Shown: piece after piece, positions 16,101 to 24,260 of the stretch
Layout: each line of letters begins with the position of its first letter
Numbering within the stretch: the first letter of the stretch is position 1
Source of the DNA: Myxococcales bacterium
Lineage (GTDB): Bacteria > Myxococcota_A > Polyangia > Nannocystales > Nannocystaceae
Assembly (NCBI GenBank): GCA_020633295.1
Contig: JACKDW010000021.1
Span: 122,935-186,934, forward strand
Reading direction: 5' to 3'
Length of the DNA stretch: 64,000 bases
Position numbers and translations under genes: made by a program
Notes under the pieces: generated by a model
What the model saw: the letters and a program-made list of their open reading frames with translations, nothing else
What the model was told of the DNA's origin: nothing
The model's database searches: none

Positions 16101-17558
16101 ATGACGCGCAGGATCGCTTTGAACGCTCGCACCGTTTTTGGTCTCGGCTGCACGCTCGCGCTGGCGGCCTGCGTAGAGAACCCCGACCAAGAGACGGAGT
16201 CGGACACCGCCGCGACGACCAACGTCGAGAGCTCGACGAGCGGCGCGACCACGAGCGACACGAGCTCCTCGTCGGGCTCCACGAGCGAGGACGCGTCGAC
16301 GTCATCGACCTCGGTCGAGCCGACGACCTCGGGCACGACCGCGACGCCGACGACCTCCGGCACCACCACGGGCACGAGCGAGACGACGGAGAACGTCTCG
16401 GATCCGACGACCATGGGCGACCCGTGCGAGGAGGGCGCGACGCCCGAGTGCTGTGAGGTCGACCCCGAGTTCCCTGACTGCGCGCCGACGGGCTGCCTGG
16501 CCCCAGAGGCCTATGTGCAATGTGACCAATTCGACATGCTCGAGAAGGGCGACGGGCTCGCGCCGTTCAACGCGCTCGGCCTCGGCTGTCCGGGCACGGA
16601 CGCGAGCAACGGCGTCGTCATCACCGACTACGCGTTCCAGTCCGACGCGCTGCTCGCCTGGCAGATCACGCGCGGCTTCGGCAACTACCACATCAACAAC
16701 GATCCGCAGGCGCCGCTGCTCTACAACGGCCAGTCGATCCCGAAGCTCGACGAGAACGACAAGCCGATCGAGGGCGAGTACATCCTCGAGAGCGACACGA
16801 TCCTGCTGCTGAGCACCGGCGAGCTCCCGGACCCCGACAACGGCTACATCACCGGGCTCGGCGACCAGGCCGGCAACGGCGAGAACAACAACCCCGACAA
16901 CCCGAACGAGCTGCCGTCGCCGATGGCCGACCTGTGCGGCAGCAACGGCGGCCAGTGCGGGACGCCGTTCGAAGACTGCGACGGCGAGAACGACTGCTCC
17001 GACACCATCACGGGCCCTTGGGAGGAGGCCGGCGGGAACCCGAACGACAAGCTGTGGTTCGAGTTCACGGCCGACGTGCCCCAGGAGACCACCGGCTACA
17101 GCTTCCGGCTCGCGTTCTGGACGTCGGAGTGGCCGAACTTCGTCAACCTGCCCGAGTTCAACGACATCTTCATCGGCTGGCAGGTCAGCGAGGCCTACAC
17201 GGGCAACACGATCTACATGCAGGACCCGGACGACGCGAACAAGGTCGTGTCGGTGAACGTCACGACCCTCGACCCGTACTTCGCCGACGGCGGCTTCGCC
17301 TGCCTGCCCAAGTTCGCGCCCAACTGCGCCCAGCCGCCGGCGCTCTCCGGTACCGGCTTCTCCAAGCACGCCGGGACCAACTGGCTGACGGTCCGCGCGC
17401 CGGTCGTCGCCGGCGAGCAGGACGTCCAGTTCGGCTTCTTCATCGCCGACATGAACGACTCGCTGTTCGCAACGACCGTCGCGCTCGACAGCTGGCACTG
17501 GGAGTGCGAGGGCTGCACGCTCGGGGCGCCCGGCAGCTGCGGCGTGCTGTTCGAGTAA
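16101..17558 (+). CDS. Choice-of-anchor-L-like lipoprotein, copy 2
   Basis: Start ATG 16101 is preferred over the earlier TTG at 16020 because it has a GAGGGG ribosome site 4 nt upstream and yields a proper lipoprotein signal with lipobox ALAAC (Cys about 24). The 485-residue product has a long Ser/Thr/Glu linker, then a domain paralogous to the upstream gene: AFNALGLGCPG-like entry, SLRLAFW-type strand with TSEWPNFVNLPEFND, IGWQVSEAYTGNT, and terminal CEGC...SCG. The 255-bp space before it includes a small GCAGC-AAA-GCTGC hairpin (15881-15893), so the pair need not be one transcript. Function is unknown; it is likely surface exposed. Confidence 0.75.
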   Translation: MTRRIALNARTVFGLGCTLALAACVENPDQETESDTAATTNVESSTSGATTSDTSSSSGSTSEDASTSSTSVEPTTSGTTATPTTSGTTTGTSETTENVSDPTTMGDPCEEGATPECCEVDPEFPDCAPTGCLAPEAYVQCDQFDMLEKGDGLAPFNALGLGCPGTDASNGVVITDYAFQSDALLAWQITRGFGNYHINNDPQAPLLYNGQSIPKLDENDKPIEGEYILESDTILLLSTGELPDPDNGYITGLGDQAGNGENNNPDNPNELPSPMADLCGSNGGQCGTPFEDCDGENDCSDTITGPWEEAGGNPNDKLWFEFTADVPQETTGYSFRLAFWTSEWPNFVNLPEFNDIFIGWQVSEAYTGNTIYMQDPDDANKVVSVNVTTLDPYFADGGFACLPKFAPNCAQPPALSGTGFSKHAGTNWLTVRAPVVAGEQDVQFGFFIADMNDSLFATTVALDSWHWECEGCTLGAPGSCGVLFE

Positions 17559-17611
17559 CGAGCGCCCGCGCCAGGGCCGTCAGGGCGTAACCTCGCCGCC
17601 GACATCCCGGG

Positions 17612-17617
17612 TACACT
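17612..17617 (+). promoter_or_regulatory. TANNNT -10-like element for the 17624 gene
   Basis: TACACT, 6 nt, ATG 17624. Confidence 0.45.
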
Positions 17618-17623
17618 CCGTCG

Positions 17624-19432
17624 ATGACGGTCGCGTCGCTGCTCTTGCTCGCGACACTCGCGGCGCTGACCGTAAGCCTCGGCGCGCGCTGGCGCCGACG
17701 CGAGCCCGACGCGGGGCCCGACGCGGCGCTCGAGGGCCTCGTGATCCAGGGCGCGCTCGGGCTCGGGCTCGTCGGCCTCGCGGCGACGGGGCTCGCGATC
17801 GCCGGTGTGTTCTCGGCGATGACGCTCGCCGGCGTGTGCGCCATCCTCGCGGCGACGCTTTGGCCCTGGCGCCTCACCGCGGCGAACGCCGAATCGGCGG
17901 CGCCGAGCGATCCGCGCGTGGGCTGGACGCTCCCCGCCGGGCTGGTGGTCGTGCTGCTCGGGCTGGCTGTGCGCGCGCCGCTGCACCCGGCGGATCTCGC
18001 CGGCCGAGATCAGGGGACCTACGTGCTCCGCGCCCAGCACACGCTGCGCACGGGCGCGATCACCTACGTCGATCCGGTGCTCGCCCAGGCCTCCCACGAC
18101 GCGGCCGCGCGCGCGCGCCCTGGGCCAGCCGATCTGCTGGGGCTATACCCGACGCCCCACGATGGTTGGCGCGCCGATCTCTACGAGGCGCCCTACCGTC
18201 CGGGCTTCTATCTCGCCGATCGCGAGACGGGCACCGTGGTGCCGCAGTTCCTGCACCTGCACCCGATGCTGCTCGCGGTCAGCGGCGCGCTGTTCGGCGC
18301 CCGCGGGCTCACGTGGGTGATGTACTGGGAGGCCGCGCTGACGCTGCTCGGGTGCTGGGCCGTGACGCGCAGGATCTGGGCGCGTCGGCCGATCTGGGCG
18401 CTGCTCGCCACGTCGCTGTACGCGCTCGCGCCGCTGGCGATCTGGGTCCAGCGCACGCCGCTGAGCGAGGGGCTGGTCGGGATGCTGCTGATGGCGGCCG
18501 CGCTCGCGCTGGTGCGCGCGCCCGCGGGAGACGACGACGATCCGCGCGCGACGTGGGCGACGCTGCGCTGCGCCGCGCTGCTGGGGCTGACCGCGTGGGC
18601 CCGCGGCAACCTGTGGATGGCGCTCCCGGTCGTGCTGTTGATCCTGTTTCTTCAGACAGGTAGAGGTCGCGCGCGGCGAGCGAGCGCGCTGCTCGTCGCG
18701 CTCGCGATCGCGAGCCTGATCACGCACGCGTGCACGAGCTTCCCGTACCTCCACGACGAGTTCCGCCGCCAGCTCGCGCTCGCGGACGGGCTGCCCCCGG
18801 CCCGGATGATCCGCGCGGCGCTCGCCTGCGCCGTCGCCTGGCTCGCGCTCGACGGCCTCGTCGCGCCGCGCCTGTGGCGTCGACCGCGGCTGCTCCGGGC
18901 GCGCGCGGCGATCGTGCGCGCGCTGCCGACGCTCTACCTCGCCCTGTGCCTCGCGGCGCTCGCCCTGTACGTGTGGGGCCGCGCGGGCGCGACGCGAGCG
19001 CGCCGTTCAGCCGGCTGGATCCGGCGCTGCCGCTGCTCGGGCCGCTCGTGCTCGCGCTCGCGGGCGTCGGGCTCGCGCGCGCGTGCGTGGGATGGCGCCC
19101 GAGCGGGACGAGGATCGAGCTGTGGTGGCTCGCGCTGCTCGCCCTGCCCGCGCTCGCGCTGCTGCTCTACGCGCGGCGCAACATCCCCCACCGCGCGCTC
19201 TACTACTACGGGCGCTACCTCGCGCCCGAGCTGCTCCCGGTCGCCTGCGCGCTCGTGGCCCACGCGCTCGAGGGGCTGCACGCGGCGCTGCGGCGGACGT
19301 CGCTCCCGGTCGCGGTCACGCGCGGGCTCACTGCGGCCGCGGCCCTCGTCGCGCTCGCCCAGCAGAGCGCCGCGCTCGTCACCCAGCCGGCCACGCGCAT
19401 GCAGGAGTTCGCCGGCGCCGACGCGCTCCTGA
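17624..19432 (+). CDS. GT-C-like membrane protein, N-terminal segment of a frameshifted gene
   Basis: Reading frame 2 encodes about 455 meaningful residues: a hydrophobic start, repeated transmembrane helices, and motifs of GT-C/ArnT-like polyprenyl-phosphate-sugar transferases, notably AGRDQGTYVLRAQHTL in the first outer loop (the DE/RD acidic site), PQFLHLHPML, and RTPLSEGLVGMLLMAAAL. The sense of the frame is lost at about 18975-19000, after LALYVWGRAG, where the protein continues one frame back; the rest of this open frame to 19432 is Arg/Ser-rich noise. Substrate unknown; it probably glycosylates an envelope component. A single missing base in the run GTGGGGCCGCGCGGGCG would explain the break. 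Confidence 0.65.
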   Translation: MTVASLLLLATLAALTVSLGARWRRREPDAGPDAALEGLVIQGALGLGLVGLAATGLAIAGVFSAMTLAGVCAILAATLWPWRLTAANAESAAPSDPRVGWTLPAGLVVVLLGLAVRAPLHPADLAGRDQGTYVLRAQHTLRTGAITYVDPVLAQASHDAAARARPGPADLLGLYPTPHDGWRADLYEAPYRPGFYLADRETGTVVPQFLHLHPMLLAVSGALFGARGLTWVMYWEAALTLLGCWAVTRRIWARRPIWALLATSLYALAPLAIWVQRTPLSEGLVGMLLMAAALALVRAPAGDDDDPRATWATLRCAALLGLTAWARGNLWMALPVVLLILFLQTGRGRARRASALLVALAIASLITHACTSFPYLHDEFRRQLALADGLPPARMIRAALACAVAWLALDGLVAPRLWRRPRLLRARAAIVRALPTLYLALCLAALALYVWGRAGATRARRSAGWIRRCRCSGRSCSRSRASGSRARAWDGARAGRGSSCGGSRCSPCPRSRCCSTRGATSPTARSTTTGATSRPSCSRSPARSWPTRSRGCTRRCGGRRSRSRSRAGSLRPRPSSRSPSRAPRSSPSRPRACRSSPAPTRS

Positions 19433-20319
19433 CATGGCTCGACGAGCAGCTCCCGGAGGACGCGGTCGTCATCGCCGGCGGCGAGGGCTGGCACCAGAGC
19501 CACACCTACAACCAAGTCGGCGGCGCGCTCGCGATCGGGCGCGGCCGCGCCGTGCTGCCCTACCACAGCCAGGAGGCGGCCTACGCGGCCGCGCACGAGC
19601 TGCTGGTCGCGCGCCCGCAGTCCACCGGCGAGCCCGCGCCCGCGGTCTACCTGCTGATCAACGAGGCGACCCACAACTACCGCCCGCGCGCGGCGGACGG
19701 CGGAGGGCCGCGCACCGCGGCCTTCGACGGGCTGTTGCCGGCGCCGCTGCGCGCGAGCTCGATCGCGCTGCTCGAGCTCTTCGTCGACCGCCTGACGCCC
19801 GTGGAGGATCGGCTGCCGGTGGAGGTCACGCGCAGCGAGCTGCGGATGGCGCTGCTGCGCGTCGTCGTCGACCCGGCGGCCGAGGTGCTGCGCTGGCGCT
19901 TCGAAGGCGGCCGCGTCGAGGGCCCGCCGGGTCTCGAGCTGTCCGGTGCGCAATGGCGTGAAGGACAGCTGTGTCTGCGCAAGAAAGTCCCGCTGCGGAT
20001 CCGCCTCCCGCCGCTCGCCGACGGGCGCGCGGGCGCGCTCGTGCTGGTCGCCGGCCCCGGCACGGCCGCGCGCAACGAGAGCTGGCGCGTCGCGCTCGAC
20101 GGCGGCGCCTCGACCCGCGCATGCCCGCGCCGCCCAGACCGCGCCCGCGCGACACGCTCGGCCCCTTCGAAACCGACGCGCCGCCAGGCGAGCTCGTGCT
20201 GCGGGGCAGCCCGCGCCGCGCGAGGGACGTCGTGTGCCGCCGCGGCGCGCTCGCGGAGCTCCGGCTGCTCCCACCGCCGGCGCCCGCGCTGCCCCGCGCC
20301 GCGCCGACGCGCGCCGTGA
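18980..20319 (+). CDS. GT-C-like membrane protein, middle segment of the frameshifted gene
   Basis: Reading frame 1 takes over at about 18985 (GRDASAPFSRLDPALPLLGP) and stays sensible to about 20105. It has further transmembrane helices (VLALAGVGLARA, LWWLALLALPALALLLYA), the segment RALYYYGRYLAPELLPVACAL, then a soluble outer domain beginning FAGADALLTWLDEQLPEDAVV and VAGGEGWHQSHTY. After RNESWRVALDGGAS the frame loses sense and a second shift is needed. If translated alone it would need an internal start such as GTG 19048. The presence of two shifts of the same sign in one gene is discussed under findings. Confidence 0.6.
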
Positions 20320-20798
20320 GCTTCGGGCCGTCTTACGACCTCGGGCACGCGCTCGAGCCGACGCGCTGGGTCTGGGGGCGCGCGCTCTCCCGCTACCGCC
20401 CGGGGACGCGCCCCTCGCCCGCCGTGCGCTCCCTGTCGCTGGTCTTGACCGGCGCGCGCGAGCTCAGCTTCGCGCCCTACAGGCTGCCCGTGGACGCGGA
20501 CGAGCTCGCCGGCGACGGCGCGCCGCTCGACCTCCTGCTGACGCTCAAGGGCGAGCGCGTGGGCCCCGACGCGCGCGTCGTGGTGCGCGTCGACGATCGC
20601 GAGGTCGCGCGCCTCGACCCGCCGGACGACGGCGGCACCTGGATGGCGCCGCCGCTCGCCTGGACCGCGACGCGCCCGGTCGTGACGGTGCGCCTGGCGC
20701 TCGAGGGCGCCGGCGAGACGGAGGAGGTGCTGGTGCGCGACCTCGCGTTCGTGCGGCGGGCGCCGGTCGTCGAGAGCGAGCTGCGGACCGCGCCGTGA
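20121..20798 (+). CDS. C-terminal beta-domain of the frameshifted GT-C-like gene
   Basis: Reading frame 0 carries the last about 225 residues: GPFETDAPPGELVLRG, FGPSYDLGHALEPTRWVWG, LSLVLTGARELSFAPYRLPVD and VVVRVDDREVARLDPPDDG, a beta-sandwich-like soluble tail. ATG 20121 would allow separate expression, but no ribosome site is evident and continuity with the previous segment argues for one original protein of about 1,055 residues (17624-20798). The TGA at 20796 overlaps the stem of a terminator. Confidence 0.55.
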   Translation: MPAPPRPRPRDTLGPFETDAPPGELVLRGSPRRARDVVCRRGALAELRLLPPPAPALPRAAPTRAVSFGPSYDLGHALEPTRWVWGRALSRYRPGTRPSPAVRSLSLVLTGARELSFAPYRLPVDADELAGDGAPLDLLLTLKGERVGPDARVVVRVDDREVARLDPPDDGGTWMAPPLAWTATRPVVTVRLALEGAGETEEVLVRDLAFVRRAPVVESELRTAP

Positions 20799-20819
20799 GA
20801 CGAAAACCTGTCTCTTTTT
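20797..20819 (+). terminator. Rho-independent-type terminator
   Basis: GAGAC, loop GAAAACCT, GTCTC, then TTTTT. The stem is short (5 bp) but the T run and position at the stop codon are convincing in so GC-rich a sequence. It contains an ACCTGTCTCTT element (20806-20816). Confidence 0.6.
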
Positions 20820-20873
20820 ACATGTTGCATAACGACCGCGAGCGACGAGGCGCGTGGCCGCGGCCGCGCCGCC

Positions 20874-21530
20874 TCACTCCGCGCCGAAGTCGATGAGCAT
20901 CAGCTCGTCGCCGGGCCCGAGCTTGTGGACGCGCGCGGCCTGGGCGTCGAGCACCACGAAGTACTCGCCGTCCGCGCGGTACAGCGTGGCCACGCACGGC
21001 GGCCGGAGCTCGTTGCGGTACAGCGTGTCGCTCGAGTCGAGCACCTCGATCACGCGCGCGCCCGCCGGCGTGTGGAGCGTCCGCGTCGCGCAGCTGGAGG
21101 CGAACAGATCGTCGAGCCGCTGCCGCATCAGCTCGTCGTAGGGTGACCACTCGAGCAGCGGGAACGCGGCCGAGGACTCGAGCCACGTCTCGGTGATGAA
21201 GCGGTGCTCGGCGACGAGCTCGTGGAACGCGGCGAACTCGCGACCCTCGCGGGTGAGCAGCTCGATCCCGACGCCGACGCCGGGGACGACGTGGCGGACG
21301 ACGCACTCGAGCGCCGACTGCCCCTCGAGCTGCACCGTCACGAGCTCGCCGCGCCGCGGGCCGTGCTCGGCGAACACGAACATGCCGTGCCCGGACACGT
21401 CCCGCGTCATCGTCTCGAGGCTCCCGCTCGCGTGCCGAAGGCGCGCGCGCACGCCGAGCCCGTACCGCGGCTCTCGCCGGCGCGCCAGTATCGACCCGTT
21501 CCCCAGGTTCCCTTCATCACCGGACTTCAT
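20874..21530 (-). CDS. PilZ-domain protein, probable c-di-GMP binder
   Basis: The 218-residue protein has an N-terminal PilZ domain: the RxxxR motif is R18-R22 (RREPR) and the DxSxxG motif is D44-G49 (DVSGHG), the two sites that clamp c-di-GMP. A second part (about 110-218) is unrecognised and includes LLEWSPYDELMRQRLDDLF and a beta-rich end. There is no signal peptide, so it acts in the cytoplasm and presumably adjusts motility, adhesion or export in response to c-di-GMP. ATG 21530 is chosen because upstream residues in the long open frame have no meaning and a GGGGGG stretch lies 5 nt before it. It could respond to the FHA-GGDEF cyclase at 55618. Confidence 0.8.
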   Translation of the reverse strand: MKSGDEGNLGNGSILARRREPRYGLGVRARLRHASGSLETMTRDVSGHGMFVFAEHGPRRGELVTVQLEGQSALECVVRHVVPGVGVGIELLTREGREFAAFHELVAEHRFITETWLESSAAFPLLEWSPYDELMRQRLDDLFASSCATRTLHTPAGARVIEVLDSSDTLYRNELRPPCVATLYRADGEYFVVLDAQAARVHKLGPGDELMLIDFGAE

Positions 21531-21683
21531 AAAACCCCCCAGCGCAGCCTTAATGAGTCTACATCGCGGGGCTCGTGGAGCACGTCCCGCGGATCGTCGT
21601 TCCGCCCCGCGGAATTGACGTTGCGTGACGCTCTTCGCCTGCGGGCCGGGGGAATTTCTGCCAGCGCGCGTTCGTCCCCGCCG

Positions 21684-21689
21684 TACACT
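21684..21689 (+). promoter_or_regulatory. TANNNT -10-like element for the SDR gene
   Basis: TACACT, 9 nt, ATG 21699. Confidence 0.4.
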
Positions 21690-21698
21690 GCGACCAGC

Positions 21699-22538
21699 AT
21701 GGGCCCGATGGATCCTCAGACCGTGAAGACAACTGACACTGCGGCGCCTCGGGCCGCTGAGGCCCGGCGCCCGCTCGCGCTCGTCACCGGCGCGAGCCGG
21801 GGGATCGGTCGAGCCGTCGCGCTCGCGCTCGCGCCGAGCCACGAGCTTATTCTCACCGCGCGCACGAGCGCCGCGCTCGGTCCCGTCACCGATGAGCTGG
21901 GGGCGCGCGGCACCATCGCGCGGACGCTCGCCGCTGACCTCTCGCGCGCTGACGAGCGAGCGGCGCTGCTCGAGGCCGTCGCCGCGTGTGCGCGCGAGCT
22001 CGAGGCGCCGGTCGAGGTGCTCGTCAACAACGCCGGCCTCGCGCACTCCGCCCCCATCGCGCGCACCGACGACGATCGCTGGGCGACGCTGCTCGCCGTG
22101 AACCTCACGGCGCCCTTCGAGCTGTGCCGCGCGCTCGTGCCGGGGATGCGGTCGCGGGGCCGCGGCCGCGTCGTCAACATCGCCTCGACCGCCGCGCTCA
22201 AGGGCTACAGCTACACCGCCGCCTACGCGGCGACGAAGGCCGGGCTGCTCGGGATGACGCGATCGCTCGCGCTCGAGCTCGCCAAGGACGGCGTCACCGT
22301 CAACGCGGTGTGCCCGGGGTTCACCGACACCGATATCGTCGCGGCCGCGGTCGACAACATCACCGCCAAGACCACGCGCTCGCGCGAGCAGGCCCGCGCG
22401 ACGCTGGCAGGCTTCTCGCCGCAGGGCCGGCTGCGCTCGCCAGACGAGGTAGCGACGCTGGTCGCCTACCTCGCCAGCGACGCGGCCGCCGGGATCACGG
22501 GACAGGCGCTGGCGATCGACGGCGGCGAGACGGCGTAG
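21699..22538 (+). CDS. SDR-family oxidoreductase (FabG-like)
   Basis: The 279-residue protein is a classical short-chain dehydrogenase/reductase using NAD(P)H. Visible sites are the cofactor turn TGASRGIG (30-37), NNAG, catalytic Ser163, Tyr176 and Lys180 (YAATK), and the C-terminal SDAAAGITGQALAIDGGE signature typical of 3-oxoacyl-ACP or 3-hydroxyacyl-CoA reductases. The first 24 residues are an extra tail. The open frame begins far upstream, but ATG 21699 (or 21708) is set by the -10-like TACACT and loss of sense before it. Substrate cannot be settled; acetoacetyl-CoA or ketoacyl reduction is plausible. It stands apart from fatty-acid genes. Confidence 0.85.
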   Translation: MGPMDPQTVKTTDTAAPRAAEARRPLALVTGASRGIGRAVALALAPSHELILTARTSAALGPVTDELGARGTIARTLAADLSRADERAALLEAVAACARELEAPVEVLVNNAGLAHSAPIARTDDDRWATLLAVNLTAPFELCRALVPGMRSRGRGRVVNIASTAALKGYSYTAAYAATKAGLLGMTRSLALELAKDGVTVNAVCPGFTDTDIVAAAVDNITAKTTRSREQARATLAGFSPQGRLRSPDEVATLVAYLASDAAAGITGQALAIDGGETA

Positions 22539-22703
22539 CGACGCGCGCGGGTTGACGCGGTCGCGTCGCGGCGCGCGGGCGCGAAGCCGCGCGCGCTTGC
22601 GGCTCGCGTCGATCCCCCCGATCATCGACGCTCCGCCCCGGATGACACCCCGCGCGCGAGCGCGCGGCCCAGGGGCTCGCAGCAGCGCAGGAGGACCTGA
22701 TCC

Positions 22704-24260
22704 GTGACCGATGAGCAGCAGCCAGACACCGGCGAGCACCACGTCGACGTCGACGCCGACGCCGAGCTCCTGGACGCCGCGGCGATCGCCGAGGGCGAGC
22801 GCCTCCTCGAGGAGTTCCGCCAGCGCCCCGCCGACGTCCTGAACCGACACGTCAGCAAGCGCGACGAGTCGGGCGAGCCGGCCTCGCGCTCCGCGTTCTC
22901 GGACGAGCAGATCCGCACCGGGCGGCACATCACCGGCAGCGACCGCTACCGACAGGATCACGCGGCCGTGCACGACGGCGTGATCGTCAGCTTCTCCGAG
23001 GTCCTCCCGGGCCGCGCGGCGTACGAGGGCAACGACCGCGCCGAGAACCTGGTCGACGAGCTCGCGGTCACGCGCCTCGAGGACATGCACAGCCGGCGGC
23101 TGCGCGCGGCGACGCTGCCGGAGTCGCCCTGGTCCGACGACTACTGGGCGATCTACCTCGGCGTGCTCGGCAAGCGCTACGCGGACCCGAAGTTCCCGGC
23201 CTCCGACGACTGGGCCAAGAACCGCGCGTACGTCGAGGATCGACCGGCGCCCGCGATCGTCGCGTCAGGCGACGAGGACGCGATCCGGCGCCTGTCCCCC
23301 TCCGAGAAGTACGACCTGCTCGTCGGCGATCCCGACGGCACGCTCACCACCCAGATGTGGGAGCAGGGGCGCGGCTACTACGAGCGCGACGGCGAGGTCG
23401 AGACGTGGATGGGCATCTGCCACGGCTGGGCGCCGGCGGCCTACATGCTCCCAAGGCCACGCCGCTACGTCGACGCGCTCGCGGCGGACGGCAAGACCAC
23501 GCTGCGCTTCTACCCCGCGGACATCAAGGCGCTCGCCTCGCTGCTGTGGGCCAACGCGCCGACGGTCAGCCGCTTCATCGGCGGGCGCACCAACGACAAG
23601 GATCCGCCGCACGACGACAACGGCCGGATCACCTCGGCGAAGGCCTTCGACACCAACCCGGGCACCTGGCACCTCTCGATCGTCAACCAGATCGGGATCG
23701 CCCGGCGCAGCTTCGTCATCGACGCGACCTACGACTACGAGGTCTGGAACCAGCCGGTCTACAAGTACGCCTACACGTACTTCAACCCGGCGACGCGCAG
23801 GTTCACCTCGCGCCTCGACGACGCGCGGGTGCCCTACGGTGAGTTCAAGGCGCAGGACATCTTCCAGCGCTACCGCGCCGAGGGCGTGCGCTCCCTCGTC
23901 GGCGTCATGATGCGCATGACCTACGTCGTCGAGACCGCCCCGCGCCCGCGCGAGACCGACGGCCACGACGACGATCGGCGGCACACGGTCAAGTACATGT
24001 ACGACCTCGAGCTCGACCGCGGCGGGCACATCATCGGCGGCGAGTGGTATCACAACAAGCACCCGGACTTCCTGTGGACGCCGCCCCCGGGCGGGCACGC
24101 CCGCGCGGCGCCGGACGCCTACGCGGAGGGCGTGTGGAGCGGCCCCCGCGACCCGGTGCCCGCCGCCTGGAAGAAAGCGGCGCGCTACGCCTCGCGCGCG
24201 AACAAGCCCGCGCCGCTCGGCAAGATCGTCGAGCGCCTGATCGACTTCGCCAACGCGTGA
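22704..24260 (+). CDS. Transglutaminase-elicitor-like protein
   Basis: The 518-residue protein resembles the GP42/PEP-13 transglutaminase elicitor family (calcium-type transglutaminases first known from Phytophthora). Key parts are SDDYWAIYLGVLGKRYADPKFP, the active-site block WMGICHGWAPAA with Cys239, and a later conserved region ending EWYHNKHPDFLWTPPPG. It probably crosslinks proteins through Gln-Lys bonds or hydrolyses them. No N-terminal signal peptide is visible; residues 1-60 are acidic and look like a propeptide or cytoplasmic leader. GTG 22704 has an AGGAGGA ribosome site 9 nt upstream. Its TGA overlaps the GTG of the clostripain-like gene, so the two are translationally coupled. Confidence 0.72.
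   Translation: MTDEQQPDTGEHHVDVDADAELLDAAAIAEGERLLEEFRQRPADVLNRHVSKRDESGEPASRSAFSDEQIRTGRHITGSDRYRQDHAAVHDGVIVSFSEVLPGRAAYEGNDRAENLVDELAVTRLEDMHSRRLRAATLPESPWSDDYWAIYLGVLGKRYADPKFPASDDWAKNRAYVEDRPAPAIVASGDEDAIRRLSPSEKYDLLVGDPDGTLTTQMWEQGRGYYERDGEVETWMGICHGWAPAAYMLPRPRRYVDALAADGKTTLRFYPADIKALASLLWANAPTVSRFIGGRTNDKDPPHDDNGRITSAKAFDTNPGTWHLSIVNQIGIARRSFVIDATYDYEVWNQPVYKYAYTYFNPATRRFTSRLDDARVPYGEFKAQDIFQRYRAEGVRSLVGVMMRMTYVVETAPRPRETDGHDDDRRHTVKYMYDLELDRGGHIIGGEWYHNKHPDFLWTPPPGGHARAAPDAYAEGVWSGPRDPVPAAWKKAARYASRANKPAPLGKIVERLIDFANA

Noticed and set aside
21204..21698. N-terminal extension of the SDR
   Set aside because: The extra residues are antisense to the PilZ gene and precede a -10-like element and a normal SDR start.
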